DNA of 64,000 nucleotides from Festucalex cinctus (Eukaryota > Chordata > Actinopteri > Syngnathiformes > Syngnathidae). This document shows, piece after piece, positions 63,666-64,000 of this stretch (within the stretch, counting starts at the first letter, position 1; the number at the start of each line of letters is the position of its first letter). Made by a program: the position numbers and the translations under genes. Where the stretch lies: the NCBI RefSeq assembly GCF_051991245.1, contig NC_135414.1:31475762-31539761 (forward strand), read 5' to 3'. Below the pieces are notes generated by a model. That model did no database searches, was not told the DNA's origin, and was given only the letters and a program-made list of their open reading frames with translations.

Positions 63666-64000
63666 TTAAGCATATGAAATTAGTGTTTGAACATGATTTT
63701 GTGGTGGTGTTTTGATATTTGTGCATAACCATATTTGATAGCAGCACTGTTTGGTGACTCTAGAAAAAAGCTGTTTTTGTTTTGTTTTGTTTTTTTGATG
63801 AAAAGTATTCATTTTGGTATGCAAGGTTTCCGCCAGACAGCAACGATATTTTCCAATATCTACATGAAGTGAAAAACGAGCGCATTCCATTTTGAATGGC
63901 CCAGAGACGAGTAGCCATACTTTATCTACAGCATCATCAAACCTTTGACCTTTTATTTATGACAACACTTTATTTCTGGCATTTGAAAATGCATTTGCAA

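Larger units (their letters stand above)
62320..64000. other. Intron upstream of exon A (continues off the right edge)
   Basis: A short TTAGGGT-like degenerate stretch (about 62380-62570) is followed by ordinary intron and MITE copy 7. No further cadherin exon is visible on the minus strand, so the preceding exon lies beyond the window. Confidence 0.65.

Overview
The window is vertebrate, almost certainly teleost fish. It has GC-rich protein-coding exons with GT-AG introns set in AT-rich DNA. That DNA is crowded with minisatellites, (TA)n tracts and short TTAA-flanked transposon copies of kinds I associate with percomorph fish. A syngnathid is possible, but I cannot establish that from sequence alone.

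One host gene is visible and it fills most of the window. It lies on the minus strand and is cut at both ends. Fourteen exons (A to N, from 62319 down to 11445) splice in a fully consistent reading frame into about 1,053 residues. These form eight consecutive cadherin repeats, then the membrane-proximal NC domain of the primitive classic cadherin domain (PCCD) complex, then a cysteine-rich segment that runs into an EGF-like domain. This order, and close similarity to Drosophila N-cadherin (DN-cadherin) as I remember it, identify a type III (non-chordate-type) classic cadherin. In vertebrates this type is known as Hz-cadherin and fish databases often call it neural-cadherin-like. The N-terminal repeats lie beyond the right edge. 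The rest of the EGF domain, the laminin G domains, the membrane span and the catenin-binding tail lie beyond the left edge, past an intron of more than 11.4 kb.

Layout, left to right. 1-11444: long intron with a transposon-like repeat, a coding remnant of a multi-copy fish gene family, duplicated AT-rich blocks and a 20-bp minisatellite. 11445-13034: exons N and M. 13035-22758: 9.7-kb intron with TTAGGG-like degenerate arrays, a (CATC)n array, a roughly 160-bp tandem repeat and a GC-rich retroposon with a 13-bp target duplication. 22342-22943: exon L, a broken partial copy of it, and a tandem array of its splice donor. 27327-37433: exons K to F, separated by short introns full of minisatellites and TTAA-flanked elements. 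37705-41244: a 3.5-kb TTAA-bounded element with a promoter-like block. 42570-43814: exons E and D. 43815-55252: 11.4-kb intron dominated by a 2.5-kb, 22-bp minisatellite bracketed by terminal inverted repeats. 55253-62319: exons C, B and A. 62320-64000: intron.

The strongest non-genic observations are four: a repeated TTAA-flanked element family whose longer copies carry a CTCF-like core motif; the inverted-repeat-bracketed 22-bp minisatellite, whose units differ mainly at CpG positions; the duplicated exon L and its splice-donor array; and a retroposon with clear target-primed insertion hallmarks. No rRNA, tRNA, CRISPR array or second intact host gene was found.
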